Part shown: in pieces, positions 52,968 through 61,156 of the stretch
Layout: the number at the start of each line of letters is the position of its first letter
How positions within the stretch are numbered: the first letter of the stretch is position 1
Assembly (NCBI RefSeq): GCF_030770395.1
Contig: NZ_CP132480.1
Location: forward strand, 4,140,318-4,204,317
Length of the DNA: 64,000 bases
Direction of reading: 5' to 3'
Source: Telluria beijingensis
GTDB lineage: Bacteria; Pseudomonadota; Gammaproteobacteria; Burkholderiales; Burkholderiaceae_D
Notes under the pieces: model-generated
What the model saw: the letters and a program-made list of their open reading frames with translations, nothing else
Told to the model about the DNA's origin: nothing
The model's database searches: none
Program-made: the position numbers and the translations under genes

Positions 52968-53618
52968 ATGCCCAATCTCTACGCTGTTCCGGTCGCGCGC
53001 ATCCTGGCGCGCGCCTTCCTCGCCGTCCTGCTGGCAAGCGGGGCCAGCGCCTCGGCCACGACGCTCCACGTGGAAATCGATACCTCGCGCTTCGGCGTCG
53101 CCAGCGGCTATCTCGACCTGCAACTGAGCGCGACCGCCGGCGTCTCGCTGGCCACCGTTGTGCTGAGCAATATGAGCGGCTTCGGCAGCGTCGTCGAGTC
53201 CTGGGGCGTGACCCCGATCCCCGGCGGCGGCGTCTTCCGCAACGATACCGCCAACGACCTGTTCCATGCCGTGGACTTCGGCGGCGTGCTGTCCTTCGAC
53301 CTGCATTTTTCCGGCGACCCCGATCCCTTGATGAACTATGTGTCGCGCTTCGTGGTCTCGGCCTTCGACGAGGCCTACAACCTGCTGGGCGGACACGATC
53401 CGCTGAGCGGCGCACTGGTCGCATTCGGCTGGACGCCGGCCACCGATGTGCTCGGCCGGGGCGCGGTCGACGTGCAGTTGTGGGATCCGGCGGTCACGGT
53501 CGTCCCCGAGCCGGCAAACTGGCAACTGCTTGCCGCCGGCGTCCTGGCGCTAGGCGGCGCGCGCCTGTCGCGCCGCCGCCAGCGGCTTGCTGAACGCCGC
53601 GCCAGCCTGCCCGCATAG
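52968..53618 (+). CDS. PEP-CTERM-sorted exported protein
   Basis: This 216-residue protein has a signal peptide (ILARAFLAVLLASGASASA) and a C-terminal PEP-CTERM tail: VPEPANWQLL, a hydrophobic helix and a basic end (RLSRRRQR). Such tails are processed by exosortase and tie the protein to the envelope or exopolysaccharide. The middle (TLHVEIDTSRFGVASGYLDL) matches a family of PEP-CTERM proteins of unknown function found in related species. It starts 11 nt after the lyase gene with SD CGGAGG, so the two are co-transcribed. Confidence 0.88.
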   Translation: MPNLYAVPVARILARAFLAVLLASGASASATTLHVEIDTSRFGVASGYLDLQLSATAGVSLATVVLSNMSGFGSVVESWGVTPIPGGGVFRNDTANDLFHAVDFGGVLSFDLHFSGDPDPLMNYVSRFVVSAFDEAYNLLGGHDPLSGALVAFGWTPATDVLGRGAVDVQLWDPAVTVVPEPANWQLLAAGVLALGGARLSRRRQRLAERRASLPA

Positions 53619-53681
53619 CGGCGCAACCCGGCCGGCGGCGTATGGCAGAGCGCCCGCAAATAGCGTAATATTCCACACTTG

Positions 53682-53693
53682 TATATCGATAAC
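53682..53693. promoter_or_regulatory. LacI-type operator, site 3
   Basis: TATATCGATAAC matches the palindrome at 10 of 12 positions, with the ATCGATAAC half intact. It lies 36 bp before the lacI-family start, which suggests autoregulation. Confidence 0.55.
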
Positions 53694-53728
53694 ATCCTGG
53701 CCGGCGCCGCCGGCGATGAAAGAGCAGT

Positions 53729-54790
53729 GTGAAAGAAACGCAGAGCGATTCGAAGGCGGGCAACCGCGCCGCCGGCAGCGGTGCGACGGTATGGGACGTC
53801 GCCTCGCTGGCGGGCGTCTCGGCGATGACCGTCTCGCGCGTCATCAATGGCACCGGCAGCGTCAGCGACAAGACGCGCGAGAAAGTCATGCGCGCGGTCC
53901 AGGAACTGAATTACCACGTCAACGTGGCGGCGCGCGCCGCGCGCGTCGGCACCTTGCGCGTCGGCCTGTTGTACAGCAATCCCAGCGCCGCCTTCCTCAG
54001 CGCCTTCCTGGTCGGCGCACTGGGCGAGTGCGGCCGCAACGGCGCGCACCTGATCCTCGAGAATTGCGACAACCTGCGCAGCCAGCGCAAGGCCATCGAA
54101 CGGCTGGTCGCCGACGGCGCGGACGGGATCCTGGTGCCGCCGCCCCTGTGCGATTCGCGCTCGGCGATCAAGCAGCTGACCGCATTGGGCATTCCCACGC
54201 TGGCGGTGGCGACCGCCCGGCCGTCGCCCCTGATGTCGGCCGTGCGCATCGACGACTACGCGGGCGCGCTGACGATGACCAAATACCTGCTCGAGCAGGG
54301 GCATACCGACATCGGCTTCATCAAGGGCGACCCGCAGCATACGCCGGCCCAGTTGCGCTACCAGGCCTTCATCGACGCCATGCGCGAGGCTGGCCACGAG
54401 GTTCCCGCACAGCGCGTCGCGCAAGGGATGTTTACCTACCGCTCCGGCCTGCTGGCGGCGCGCGAGCTGCTGGCCCAGCCGACCCGTCCGACCGCCATCT
54501 TCGCCAGCAACGACGACATGGCGGCGGCCGTGGTCGCGGTCGCCCATGGGATGCACCTGCAGGTGCCGGACGACCTCGCGGTCTGCGGCTTCGACGACAC
54601 GCCGGTGGCGACCACCGTGTGGCCCGAACTGAGCACGATCCACCAGCCGATCACGGAGATGGCGCGCAGCGCGGTGGCGCTGCTGCTCGAGCACATTCGC
54701 GCGCGGCGTTCCGGCCAGGCCTACGAACCCCAGCATCGCCTGATGCCGTACACGCTCGTGGTGCGCGAGTCGACCAGCGGCCAGGAGTGA
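53729..54790 (+). CDS. LacI-family transcriptional regulator
   Basis: This 353-residue repressor has an N-terminal helix-turn-helix and hinge (VWDVASLAGVSAMTVSRVIN). A periplasmic-binding-protein-like effector domain follows (LRVGLLYSNPSAAFLSAFLVG, AIFASNDDMAAAVVAVAHGM, VCGFDDTPVATTVWPELSTI). GTG 53729 is used because no in-frame ATG gives a better start. It sits centrally among the sugar genes, and GTTATCGATAAC-type sites flank the surrounding operons. The inducer is probably a product of the polysaccharide pathway. Confidence 0.93.
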   Translation: MKETQSDSKAGNRAAGSGATVWDVASLAGVSAMTVSRVINGTGSVSDKTREKVMRAVQELNYHVNVAARAARVGTLRVGLLYSNPSAAFLSAFLVGALGECGRNGAHLILENCDNLRSQRKAIERLVADGADGILVPPPLCDSRSAIKQLTALGIPTLAVATARPSPLMSAVRIDDYAGALTMTKYLLEQGHTDIGFIKGDPQHTPAQLRYQAFIDAMREAGHEVPAQRVAQGMFTYRSGLLAARELLAQPTRPTAIFASNDDMAAAVVAVAHGMHLQVPDDLAVCGFDDTPVATTVWPELSTIHQPITEMARSAVALLLEHIRARRSGQAYEPQHRLMPYTLVVRESTSGQE

Positions 54791-54808
54791 CGCTGGCCGG
54801 GTGACCGT

Positions 54809-55624
54809 TCACACCAGCAGGATACCCTGGAGCGAGGAGATGCGCCCAGGCGCCGACCAACTGCCGGCCAGGCGCCGGTGCGCATCGAATTCCAGCAGTT
54901 GCCGGCCGCGCTGGCCATTGTCCGGGCCGTGGCCCTGCCAGTTCGCGACCACCAGGTTGCCGTTGGCGGCGTGGCGGAAGCTCGCGTAGAAGAAGGGATT
55001 CACTTCGTGCGGCAGGTCGGCGGCGGCGCCGAAGCGCTCGACCAACGCTCCCTGCGCATCGAACGAGGCCATGAAGGCGCCGTAGCCGGCCGCGACCAGC
55101 GTCGTGCCGTCCGGCAGGCGTTCGGCCTGCCAGGCATGCTCGAAGCCGGGCGCGGCGAAGCGGCGCAGCTCCACCAGCTCTGGCGTGGTCTCGAGGATGT
55201 GGTCGTTGGTGCACAGCAGGTAGGTGCCGGACGCGGTCGGCCGCATCAGGCGGATATAGTCGCCGTCGCGCCGCGCGACCCTGGTCACGCGGTTGTCTAG
55301 CCCCAGGGTCAGCACATTGACCCCGCCGCCGCCATCGAGGTCGAATCCGGTGAGCAGGGTGCTCCCGTCCGGCCGGCGGTGGGCGCCGGTCACCTCGGCC
55401 CAGCGCAGGGCCGAGGCCAGCACGCGGCCGGTGGCGATCTCCAGTTCGAAGAAGCCGCGATCGCAGCCGACCAGCACGCGCTCGGCATCGAGCCGTTGCA
55501 TGTCCCGCGCCAGCGGGAAGTCGGCCAGGTCGAGGGTCCAGTAAAAAGTATCGGTGGCGGTATCGATCAGGGACAGCTGTTGCCGTCCTTCGTCGATGCC
55601 GAGCAGGCGGTGCGAAATGGTCAT
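54809..55624 (-). CDS. Beta-propeller (SMP-30/NHL-like) protein
   Basis: This 271-residue cytosolic protein is made of repeated four-strand blade patterns such as HRLLGIDEGRQQLSLIDTAT, PDGSTLLTGFDLDGGGG and PDGTTLVAAGYGAF. It has no signal peptide. The fold resembles 6-bladed propellers of the SMP-30/NHL group, which include lactonases, but the metal ligands cannot be assigned. It is the third gene of the MFS-GH88 operon, about 38 nt after GH88. GTG 55633 is an alternative start. Confidence 0.72.
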   Translation of the reverse strand: MTISHRLLGIDEGRQQLSLIDTATDTFYWTLDLADFPLARDMQRLDAERVLVGCDRGFFELEIATGRVLASALRWAEVTGAHRRPDGSTLLTGFDLDGGGGVNVLTLGLDNRVTRVARRDGDYIRLMRPTASGTYLLCTNDHILETTPELVELRRFAAPGFEHAWQAERLPDGTTLVAAGYGAFMASFDAQGALVERFGAAADLPHEVNPFFYASFRHAANGNLVVANWQGHGPDNGQRGRQLLEFDAHRRLAGSWSAPGRISSLQGILLV

Positions 55625-55662
55625 GGTGGACACTGGTTGTCGGATAAAAAGAGGGGAGACGC

Positions 55663-56865
55663 CTACCAGTACGGTTCCCAGATGCGGGTCAGGCGCAGCA
55701 GGGCTTCGAGGTAGAAATAATCGCCCCAGATGCAGGATTCGTCGACGCCGACGTGGTTCGGCATGTGGTAGACGGCGTGGCGCAGCAGGCCCGCGCCCGG
55801 GGCGCCGTCGTGCGCAAAATACTGCTCGGACAGCGTCAGGACCATGCCGGCGGCTGCGCGTTCGTACTCCGCGCGCAGTGGGTCGAGCAGCGGCAGGTTG
55901 CGCGCCAGTTCGAGCAGGCCGCAGGCGGCCACCGCGGCGGCCGAGCTGTCGCGCTCCTGCGTCCCGTCGGTGAACACCAGGTCCCAGTGGCAGATGCCGT
56001 CGGCCGGCAGCCGGTTCAGGTAATAGTTGGCCAGGACCTTCGACAGTTGCAGCAGGCGGGTATCGCCGTTATGGCGCGCCACGAGCGCGAAGCCGGCGAT
56101 GCCCCAGGCCTGGCCGCGCGCCCAGCACGAATCGTCGGCATGGCCCTGGTGGGTCTTGCCTTCGCGCGGCTGGCCGCTCTCGCCATCGAAGAAGAAAGTG
56201 TGGAAGGTCGAGCCGTCGGCGCGCACGATGTGGCGCGCCGCCTGCGCGATGTGGCGGTCGGCGGCGTCGCGGAAGCGCAGGTCGCCGCTGGTGTCGCTGG
56301 CCCAGTACAGCAGCGGCAAATTCAGGTTGCAGTCGATGATCATGCGGCCACGCTGGGCCGGGTCGTGCAGGTCGCCCCAGGCCTGGATGATGCCGGCGTT
56401 CGGCAAAAAGCGTTCCAGCAGCAGGCGGGCGGCGCCAAGCGCGGCGTCGCGCGCGCGCTCGCTGCCGGTCAGCTTGTACCCCGCCACGCACGACAGGCTG
56501 TACAGGAAACCGAGGTCGTGGTGGTTGGTGGCGATCCGGTCGCGCTGGCGTGCGTCGAAGCTCGCCACGTGGCGCTCGGCGGCGGCGCGAAATACCTCGC
56601 CGCCGCCCAGTTCATGGGACAGCCACAGCATCCCGGTCCAGAAACCATTGGTCCACTCGGTATTGTCCATGGCAGGATAGATGCCGCCCACGCTCGACGG
56701 CATCGGGAAGGCATCGCCGAAGTGGGCCAGGTTGCGCGCCACGGCGTCCAGCGCCTGGGCGACGGCCGCCTCGACGCGCGCGCGGTCGGGCAGGCCGTTC
56801 CAGGCGGCCGGCAGGCGTTCGCGCAGCAGGGGTTCCGGCAGCGCCGGCTGAAATGGTGAAGACAT
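55663..56865 (-). CDS. Glycoside hydrolase family 88 (unsaturated glucuronyl hydrolase)
   Basis: This 400-residue cytosolic (alpha/alpha)6-barrel enzyme removes the unsaturated uronate left by lyases, giving 5-keto-4-deoxyuronate. Typical segments are AMDNTEWTNGFWTGMLWLS (first catalytic Asp region), HHDLGFLYSLSC and HQGHADDSCWARGQAWGIAG. No signal peptide is present, matching uptake of oligosaccharides before cleavage. It lies 33 nt after the MFS gene. Together with KduD and KdgK it defines an unsaturated-uronate route. Confidence 0.9.
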   Translation of the reverse strand: MSSPFQPALPEPLLRERLPAAWNGLPDRARVEAAVAQALDAVARNLAHFGDAFPMPSSVGGIYPAMDNTEWTNGFWTGMLWLSHELGGGEVFRAAAERHVASFDARQRDRIATNHHDLGFLYSLSCVAGYKLTGSERARDAALGAARLLLERFLPNAGIIQAWGDLHDPAQRGRMIIDCNLNLPLLYWASDTSGDLRFRDAADRHIAQAARHIVRADGSTFHTFFFDGESGQPREGKTHQGHADDSCWARGQAWGIAGFALVARHNGDTRLLQLSKVLANYYLNRLPADGICHWDLVFTDGTQERDSSAAAVAACGLLELARNLPLLDPLRAEYERAAAGMVLTLSEQYFAHDGAPGAGLLRHAVYHMPNHVGVDESCIWGDYFYLEALLRLTRIWEPYW

Positions 56866-56898
56866 GCGAGGAATCCTTGTGGTCGGCGTTTTGGGACG

Positions 56899-58185
56899 TC
56901 ATTGCGTGGAGTGGTTGGCCGGTCCGGACAGGCCGATATTGTCCGGGACCGGGCCTTTGAGAGCATCGGCCTGCGGCTGCCGGCCGTGTTCCGCCGGCGT
57001 GGGCTCGAGGGAGAACACGGACAGTACCCAGAAGCCCGCGCCGATCGCCGCCAGCAGCAGGTAGGTGTTGGTAAAGCCGATCAGGTCGTAGCTGATGCCG
57101 GCCAGCGGCGACAGCAGGGCCAGGCCGAGCGAATGGCCGAAGCTGAAGCCGACCATGTAGACGGTGGACGCCAGGCGGTTGTCGAAATGGCAGGCGATAT
57201 AGCGGAACACCGACACCACCAGGATCGGCAGTTCCACCGAGTGCAGCATCTTCATGCACGAGATCGAGATCGGGCCGACGGCGAGCCCGGAGCCGCCAAT
57301 GCGGATGATCATGATGGCGCCGGCCAGCAGCAGGCCGTTCTTGGCGCCGATGCGGCGCACCAGCAGCGGCGCCAGGAACAGGCCGCCCGCCTCGACGAAG
57401 ATCTGCACCGAGTTCAGGTAGCCGAACATGGCGGCGCCGGTCGCCGGATCGGGGAACTGGGCCGCGAAATAGCTGGGGAACTGCTGGTCGAAGACCAGGT
57501 AGATATTGGTGACCGACAGGATGAACACCATGAAGCGCCAGAAGGCGCGGTCGCGCAGCAGGGCGAAGGCGTCGGACAGGCGCAGCTTGGGCGCGTCGGC
57601 GGCCTCGGCCTGGTGCGCGGGCAGGCGCCACAAGGCCAGCAGCGCGACCAGCAGCAGGCCGGCGACCGAGGCCAGCATGAAGTTGATGTGCGGGTCGATA
57701 TTGTAGAGGCGGCCGGTCATGAAGGCGGCGGTGGCGAAGCCGAGCGAGCCCCACAGCCTGACGCGGCTGTATTCGAAGCCGTAGGCGCGGCCGATGCGGT
57801 CGACGTAGGATTCGATCGCATAGCTGCCGGCGATGAAGGTGATGCCCAGGTAGATGCCGCCCAGCGCCGCGCCGAGCAGCACATTGGACTTGAGCAGGGG
57901 ACCATAGACGTTCACCAGGAACAGCCCGGACAGCATGCACAGGACGCCGACCACCCACAGCACGTGCTTGCGCATGCCGACCTTGTCGGACAGGTAGCCG
58001 TACACCGGCTGGGAACACATCGCGGCGATGAAGTTAGCCGAGAACACGATGCCGGTCTCGGCGCCGGACAGGTTCAGGGTGGAACGCAGCCACAGGGCGA
58101 GCAGCGACATGCTCATCGCCTGGGCGAAGAAGTACACGTAGACGAAGGTGCACAGGAAGCGGAAATGCGATTGTTTGCCGGTCAT
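56899..58185 (-). CDS. MFS oligosaccharide:H+ symporter, LacY-like
   Basis: This 428-residue transporter has 12 predicted helices. It resembles the oligosaccharide:H+ symporter group (LacY, RafB, CscB): a conserved N-terminal helix with FVYVYFFAQAMSMSLLALWL, the loop motif GYLSDKVGMRKH, and EYSRVRLWGSLGFATAAFM. It probably imports oligosaccharides for GH88. No SD precedes ATG 58185. Instead a 10-codon ORF with a strong SD ends on this ATG, so translation is likely coupled. An operator lies 72 bp upstream. Confidence 0.9.
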   Translation of the reverse strand: MTGKQSHFRFLCTFVYVYFFAQAMSMSLLALWLRSTLNLSGAETGIVFSANFIAAMCSQPVYGYLSDKVGMRKHVLWVVGVLCMLSGLFLVNVYGPLLKSNVLLGAALGGIYLGITFIAGSYAIESYVDRIGRAYGFEYSRVRLWGSLGFATAAFMTGRLYNIDPHINFMLASVAGLLLVALLALWRLPAHQAEAADAPKLRLSDAFALLRDRAFWRFMVFILSVTNIYLVFDQQFPSYFAAQFPDPATGAAMFGYLNSVQIFVEAGGLFLAPLLVRRIGAKNGLLLAGAIMIIRIGGSGLAVGPISISCMKMLHSVELPILVVSVFRYIACHFDNRLASTVYMVGFSFGHSLGLALLSPLAGISYDLIGFTNTYLLLAAIGAGFWVLSVFSLEPTPAEHGRQPQADALKGPVPDNIGLSGPANHSTQ

Positions 58186-58214
58186 GACGGGTCCGCGCGG
58201 GTCGGTTCTGGCAT
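58182..58214 (-). CDS. Possible 10-residue leader ORF coupled to the MFS gene
   Basis: ATG 58214 follows GAGGAG and encodes MPEPTRADPS. Its TGA overlaps the MFS ATG (TCATGA). The arrangement suggests reinitiation-dependent translation of the transporter. Confidence 0.45.
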   Translation of the reverse strand: MPEPTRADPS

Positions 58215-58256
58215 GGTGTCTCCTCGATTTTTATGTAATTGAGCGTTGAATCCGCT

Positions 58257-58268
58257 GTTATCGATAAC
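58257..58268. promoter_or_regulatory. LacI-type operator, site 4
   Basis: The perfect palindrome GTTATCGATAAC lies between GH97 and the MFS gene, 72 bp before the MFS start. It is identical to site 1. Confidence 0.7.
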
Positions 58269-58313
58269 GTAGCGCGCCCCGGCCCGCCTGTCAAGGCCGG
58301 CCGGGGCCTTGGC

Positions 58314-60215
58314 TCAGGGCAGCGGCCGCAGCCAGATCGCCTGGCCGCCCGACGCTGGCATGTCCAGCTTCAGCACCGTGCGCGCATCGACCGTCCGGGT
58401 GCGGATGCCGACCCGGGTGCGAGTGGCCACGGTAGCGTCGTCGGCGTAGATCGTGGCTTCGTAACGCTTGCCGGCAGGCAAGAAGTCGAGGCGGACGGAG
58501 ACGCTGCGCGCTTCGTTGTTCGTGATGCTGCCCAGGTACCACTCGTCGCCCTTGCGGCGGGCGATGGTCGCGCTTTCGCCGGGCCGGCCGTCGAGCACGC
58601 GGGTGTCGTCCCACACGGTCGGGATGCGGTCCCAGAATGCGAGTTCCGGTTCGTCGTTCGACATCTCGGGACGGTCGTACCAGTACAGCGTCTGCAGCGG
58701 GCTGTAGTAGACGACGGCCAGGGCCAGCTGGTGCGCGTGGGTGGTCTTGATGCGCGGATCGTAGTAGCAGATCGTGTAGTCGGCCGCGCCGGACAGGAAG
58801 CGCGTGAACGGCAGCACCGTGTTATGGGTGGCGTCCGGCATTTCCTCGTTGCCGCGGATGCCTTCCGCGGTCATCAGGTTGGGCCAGGTGCGTTGTTCGC
58901 CGGTCTGGCGCCAATCGTCGTGCACATTGACCATGATGCCGGCGGCGGCGGCCTGCTGGATCGCCTTGTCGATCCAGGTGGTCCAGCGGTGCGAGCCCAC
59001 CTGGACGAAGCCGAACTTCACGCCCTTGACGCCCCAGTCGCGGTAGGTCTGGAACAGCGTATCGGACTGCTTCAGCAGCGCCTGCTGGTTCACGTACAGC
59101 CAGACGCCAATGCCCCGCTCTTTTGCGTAGGCGATGATGGCGGGCAGGTCGAAATCGGGAATCGCCACCTTGGTCGCATCGGAATCGAACGAGAAGGCGT
59201 GGCCGTACCACTTCCAGTCGAACAGGATGTATTCGAGCTTGCGGCGCGCCGCGAAGTCGATATTGGCCTTGGCCGCGGCGGTGGTCTGCACCATCACGCG
59301 CATGATCTTGCCGGGCTTGACCCAGGACTCGTCGGCGATGCGCGACGGGTCGTTCAGGTTGAGGATGAAGTCGTTGTTCTCGAGCAGGCGGCCGGGGCTG
59401 CGCGCGATCATGATGCCGCGCCACGGCGTGGCGAAGGGCGAGATCAGGTCGGCCGGGTCGTGCATGGCCGTGACCAGCGTGTCCGGTTTAGTGGGGCTGA
59501 GCTTGAACTTGGTGCGCGAATAGTCGGTCATCGCGGCTTCGAGCAGGGCCACGTGCAGGCCGTTCGGCAGTTCCAGCGTCAGCGGCCGCTCGGACTCGTC
59601 GGGCCAGTCGCGCAGCGGCAGCAGCCGGTAGGGCGCTTGTGCCCAGCTATGGTGCCAGGCGCGCGTGCCGGCCGGCAGGGCGAACTCGGTGTCTTCGCCG
59701 ATGACGCGGTAGTACGAGCCCTTTTCGTTCTCGGGGAAGGTGAAACGCAGCGCGACGCCGGCGTCGTAGGCGCGCACCTCGACCGACATCTTGTAGACCG
59801 GGTTGTCGTCCTTCACGAAGTCGACCGTCAGCGCCTGGTAGTGGTCGCGCACGCGCGCCCGCTCGCCGGTCACCGGGGTCCAGCTGCTGTCATGGCTGGC
59901 GCGGCGCACGCCGGTCACGCGCAGGTTTTCGAACCAGCGCGCGCGGCGATCGACCGGCAGCGCCATCGCCGCTTCGGACAGGTGGTTGTCCAGCCGCAGT
60001 TCGAGCAGCGAATCGCGGATCACGGTGGCGCCGTCGAACTGCACGTTGTAGACCAGCGAGCGCTTGCCGTCGGCATCGCTCAGCTGCCTGAGGGTCAGGA
60101 CGGTGTGGCCGTCGGGCGAGGACAGGCGTTCTTCGAGCTGCCGTGGCGGTTCCAGGCCGGCGGCGTGGACCAGGGTGGTCGCCAGCAGGCAGAGGAAAAA
60201 AATAAGGATGCGCAT
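58314..60215 (-). CDS. Glycoside hydrolase family 97
   Basis: This 633-residue exported enzyme has a signal peptide (ILIFFLCLLATTLVHA). GH97 members are alpha-glucosidases or alpha-galactosidases, either inverting or retaining. Visible landmarks are the N-terminal beta-sandwich, the barrel segment DWGVKGVKFGFVQVGSHRW and the acidic LMTAEGIRGNEEM. Retaining galactosidases have an Asp nucleophile in the first barrel segment. Here that position is Gly, as in inverting glucosidase-type members. It is the last gene of the kduD operon, 14 nt after the PfkB gene. Confidence 0.9.
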   Translation of the reverse strand: MRILIFFLCLLATTLVHAAGLEPPRQLEERLSSPDGHTVLTLRQLSDADGKRSLVYNVQFDGATVIRDSLLELRLDNHLSEAAMALPVDRRARWFENLRVTGVRRASHDSSWTPVTGERARVRDHYQALTVDFVKDDNPVYKMSVEVRAYDAGVALRFTFPENEKGSYYRVIGEDTEFALPAGTRAWHHSWAQAPYRLLPLRDWPDESERPLTLELPNGLHVALLEAAMTDYSRTKFKLSPTKPDTLVTAMHDPADLISPFATPWRGIMIARSPGRLLENNDFILNLNDPSRIADESWVKPGKIMRVMVQTTAAAKANIDFAARRKLEYILFDWKWYGHAFSFDSDATKVAIPDFDLPAIIAYAKERGIGVWLYVNQQALLKQSDTLFQTYRDWGVKGVKFGFVQVGSHRWTTWIDKAIQQAAAAGIMVNVHDDWRQTGEQRTWPNLMTAEGIRGNEEMPDATHNTVLPFTRFLSGAADYTICYYDPRIKTTHAHQLALAVVYYSPLQTLYWYDRPEMSNDEPELAFWDRIPTVWDDTRVLDGRPGESATIARRKGDEWYLGSITNNEARSVSVRLDFLPAGKRYEATIYADDATVATRTRVGIRTRTVDARTVLKLDMPASGGQAIWLRPLP

Positions 60216-60229
60216 GGGTTCGGTCTTTC

Positions 60230-61156
60230 CTAAATGGTGGTAACGGCGATACGGTGCGCGAGGTCGGCCACCTCGGCGCGCGACGGCGGGCTCGCACCGG
60301 CCCGGGTGCAGGCGGCGGCGCCCGCGGCGACCGCATGGCGCAGGTGGTCGGCGCCATCGGCGCCGGGCTGCTGCATCATGCTGAACAGGAGCGCGCCGAT
60401 GCTGGCGTCGCCGGCGCCGATCGTATCGGCGACGACGATCGCGGGCGCGGCGGCGCGCCAGGCCTGGCCCCCGGCATGCAGCTCGGCGCCTTGCGCGCCG
60501 CGCGTGAACAGGATGGTGGCGGCCGGATTCAGCGCGCGCAGGCGCGCCAAAGCAGTGGCCAGGTCATCGGTGCGGAACAGCGCCAGCAAGTCGTCGTCGG
60601 AGACCTTGACGACGTCGGCCAGCGACGCCATGGCAGCCAGCATCGGGTCGTAGCCGCTGTCCATCGGCTTGCGGAAATTGGGGTCGTAGCTGATCCGGCA
60701 TCCGCCTTCTTTCAAGCTGCGCGCGAGCGCCAGCAGGCGCCCGGCCAGGGGCTGGCGCGCCAGGCTGATGCCGCCGAAATGGACCCAGCGCGCCGCGCGT
60801 TCCCAGCCGGATGGCAAGGCCGCGGGATCGAACCGCAGGTCGGCGCTGTCGCTGCCGATGAAGAAGTAGTCGGGAGGATTGGACTGGTGCACGACGGCCA
60901 GCAGCGGCGGCGCCCCATGCGTTTGCAGGAAGCGCGCGTCGAGGCCGGCCTCGATGGCGCTGGCCTGCAGCGCCTGGCCGAACACGTCGGTGGACACGCT
61001 GCCGGCGAACGCGCTCGGCACGCCGAGCGCCGCCATCGCGCGCGCCACATTCAGGCCGGCGCCGCCGGTGCGGCTGGACCACTCGTCGGGAGCGGTGCGT
61101 ATCAGGTCGGTCAGGGCTTCGCCGGCCGACACGAACTGCGGTAGCGGCGCGTTCAT
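60230..61156 (-). CDS. PfkB-family carbohydrate kinase (fructokinase-like)
   Basis: This 308-residue ribokinase-fold enzyme has FVSAGEALTDLIRTAPDEW at the N-terminus and GGAGLNVARAMAALGVPSAFAG for sugar binding. The catalytic motif is DTIGAGDASIGAL. It is closest to bacterial fructokinases. It overlaps the AGE gene by 4 nt, which suggests that the keto-sugar made by the isomerase is its substrate (inference). Confidence 0.87.
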   Translation of the reverse strand: MNAPLPQFVSAGEALTDLIRTAPDEWSSRTGGAGLNVARAMAALGVPSAFAGSVSTDVFGQALQASAIEAGLDARFLQTHGAPPLLAVVHQSNPPDYFFIGSDSADLRFDPAALPSGWERAARWVHFGGISLARQPLAGRLLALARSLKEGGCRISYDPNFRKPMDSGYDPMLAAMASLADVVKVSDDDLLALFRTDDLATALARLRALNPAATILFTRGAQGAELHAGGQAWRAAAPAIVVADTIGAGDASIGALLFSMMQQPGADGADHLRHAVAAGAAACTRAGASPPSRAEVADLAHRIAVTTI

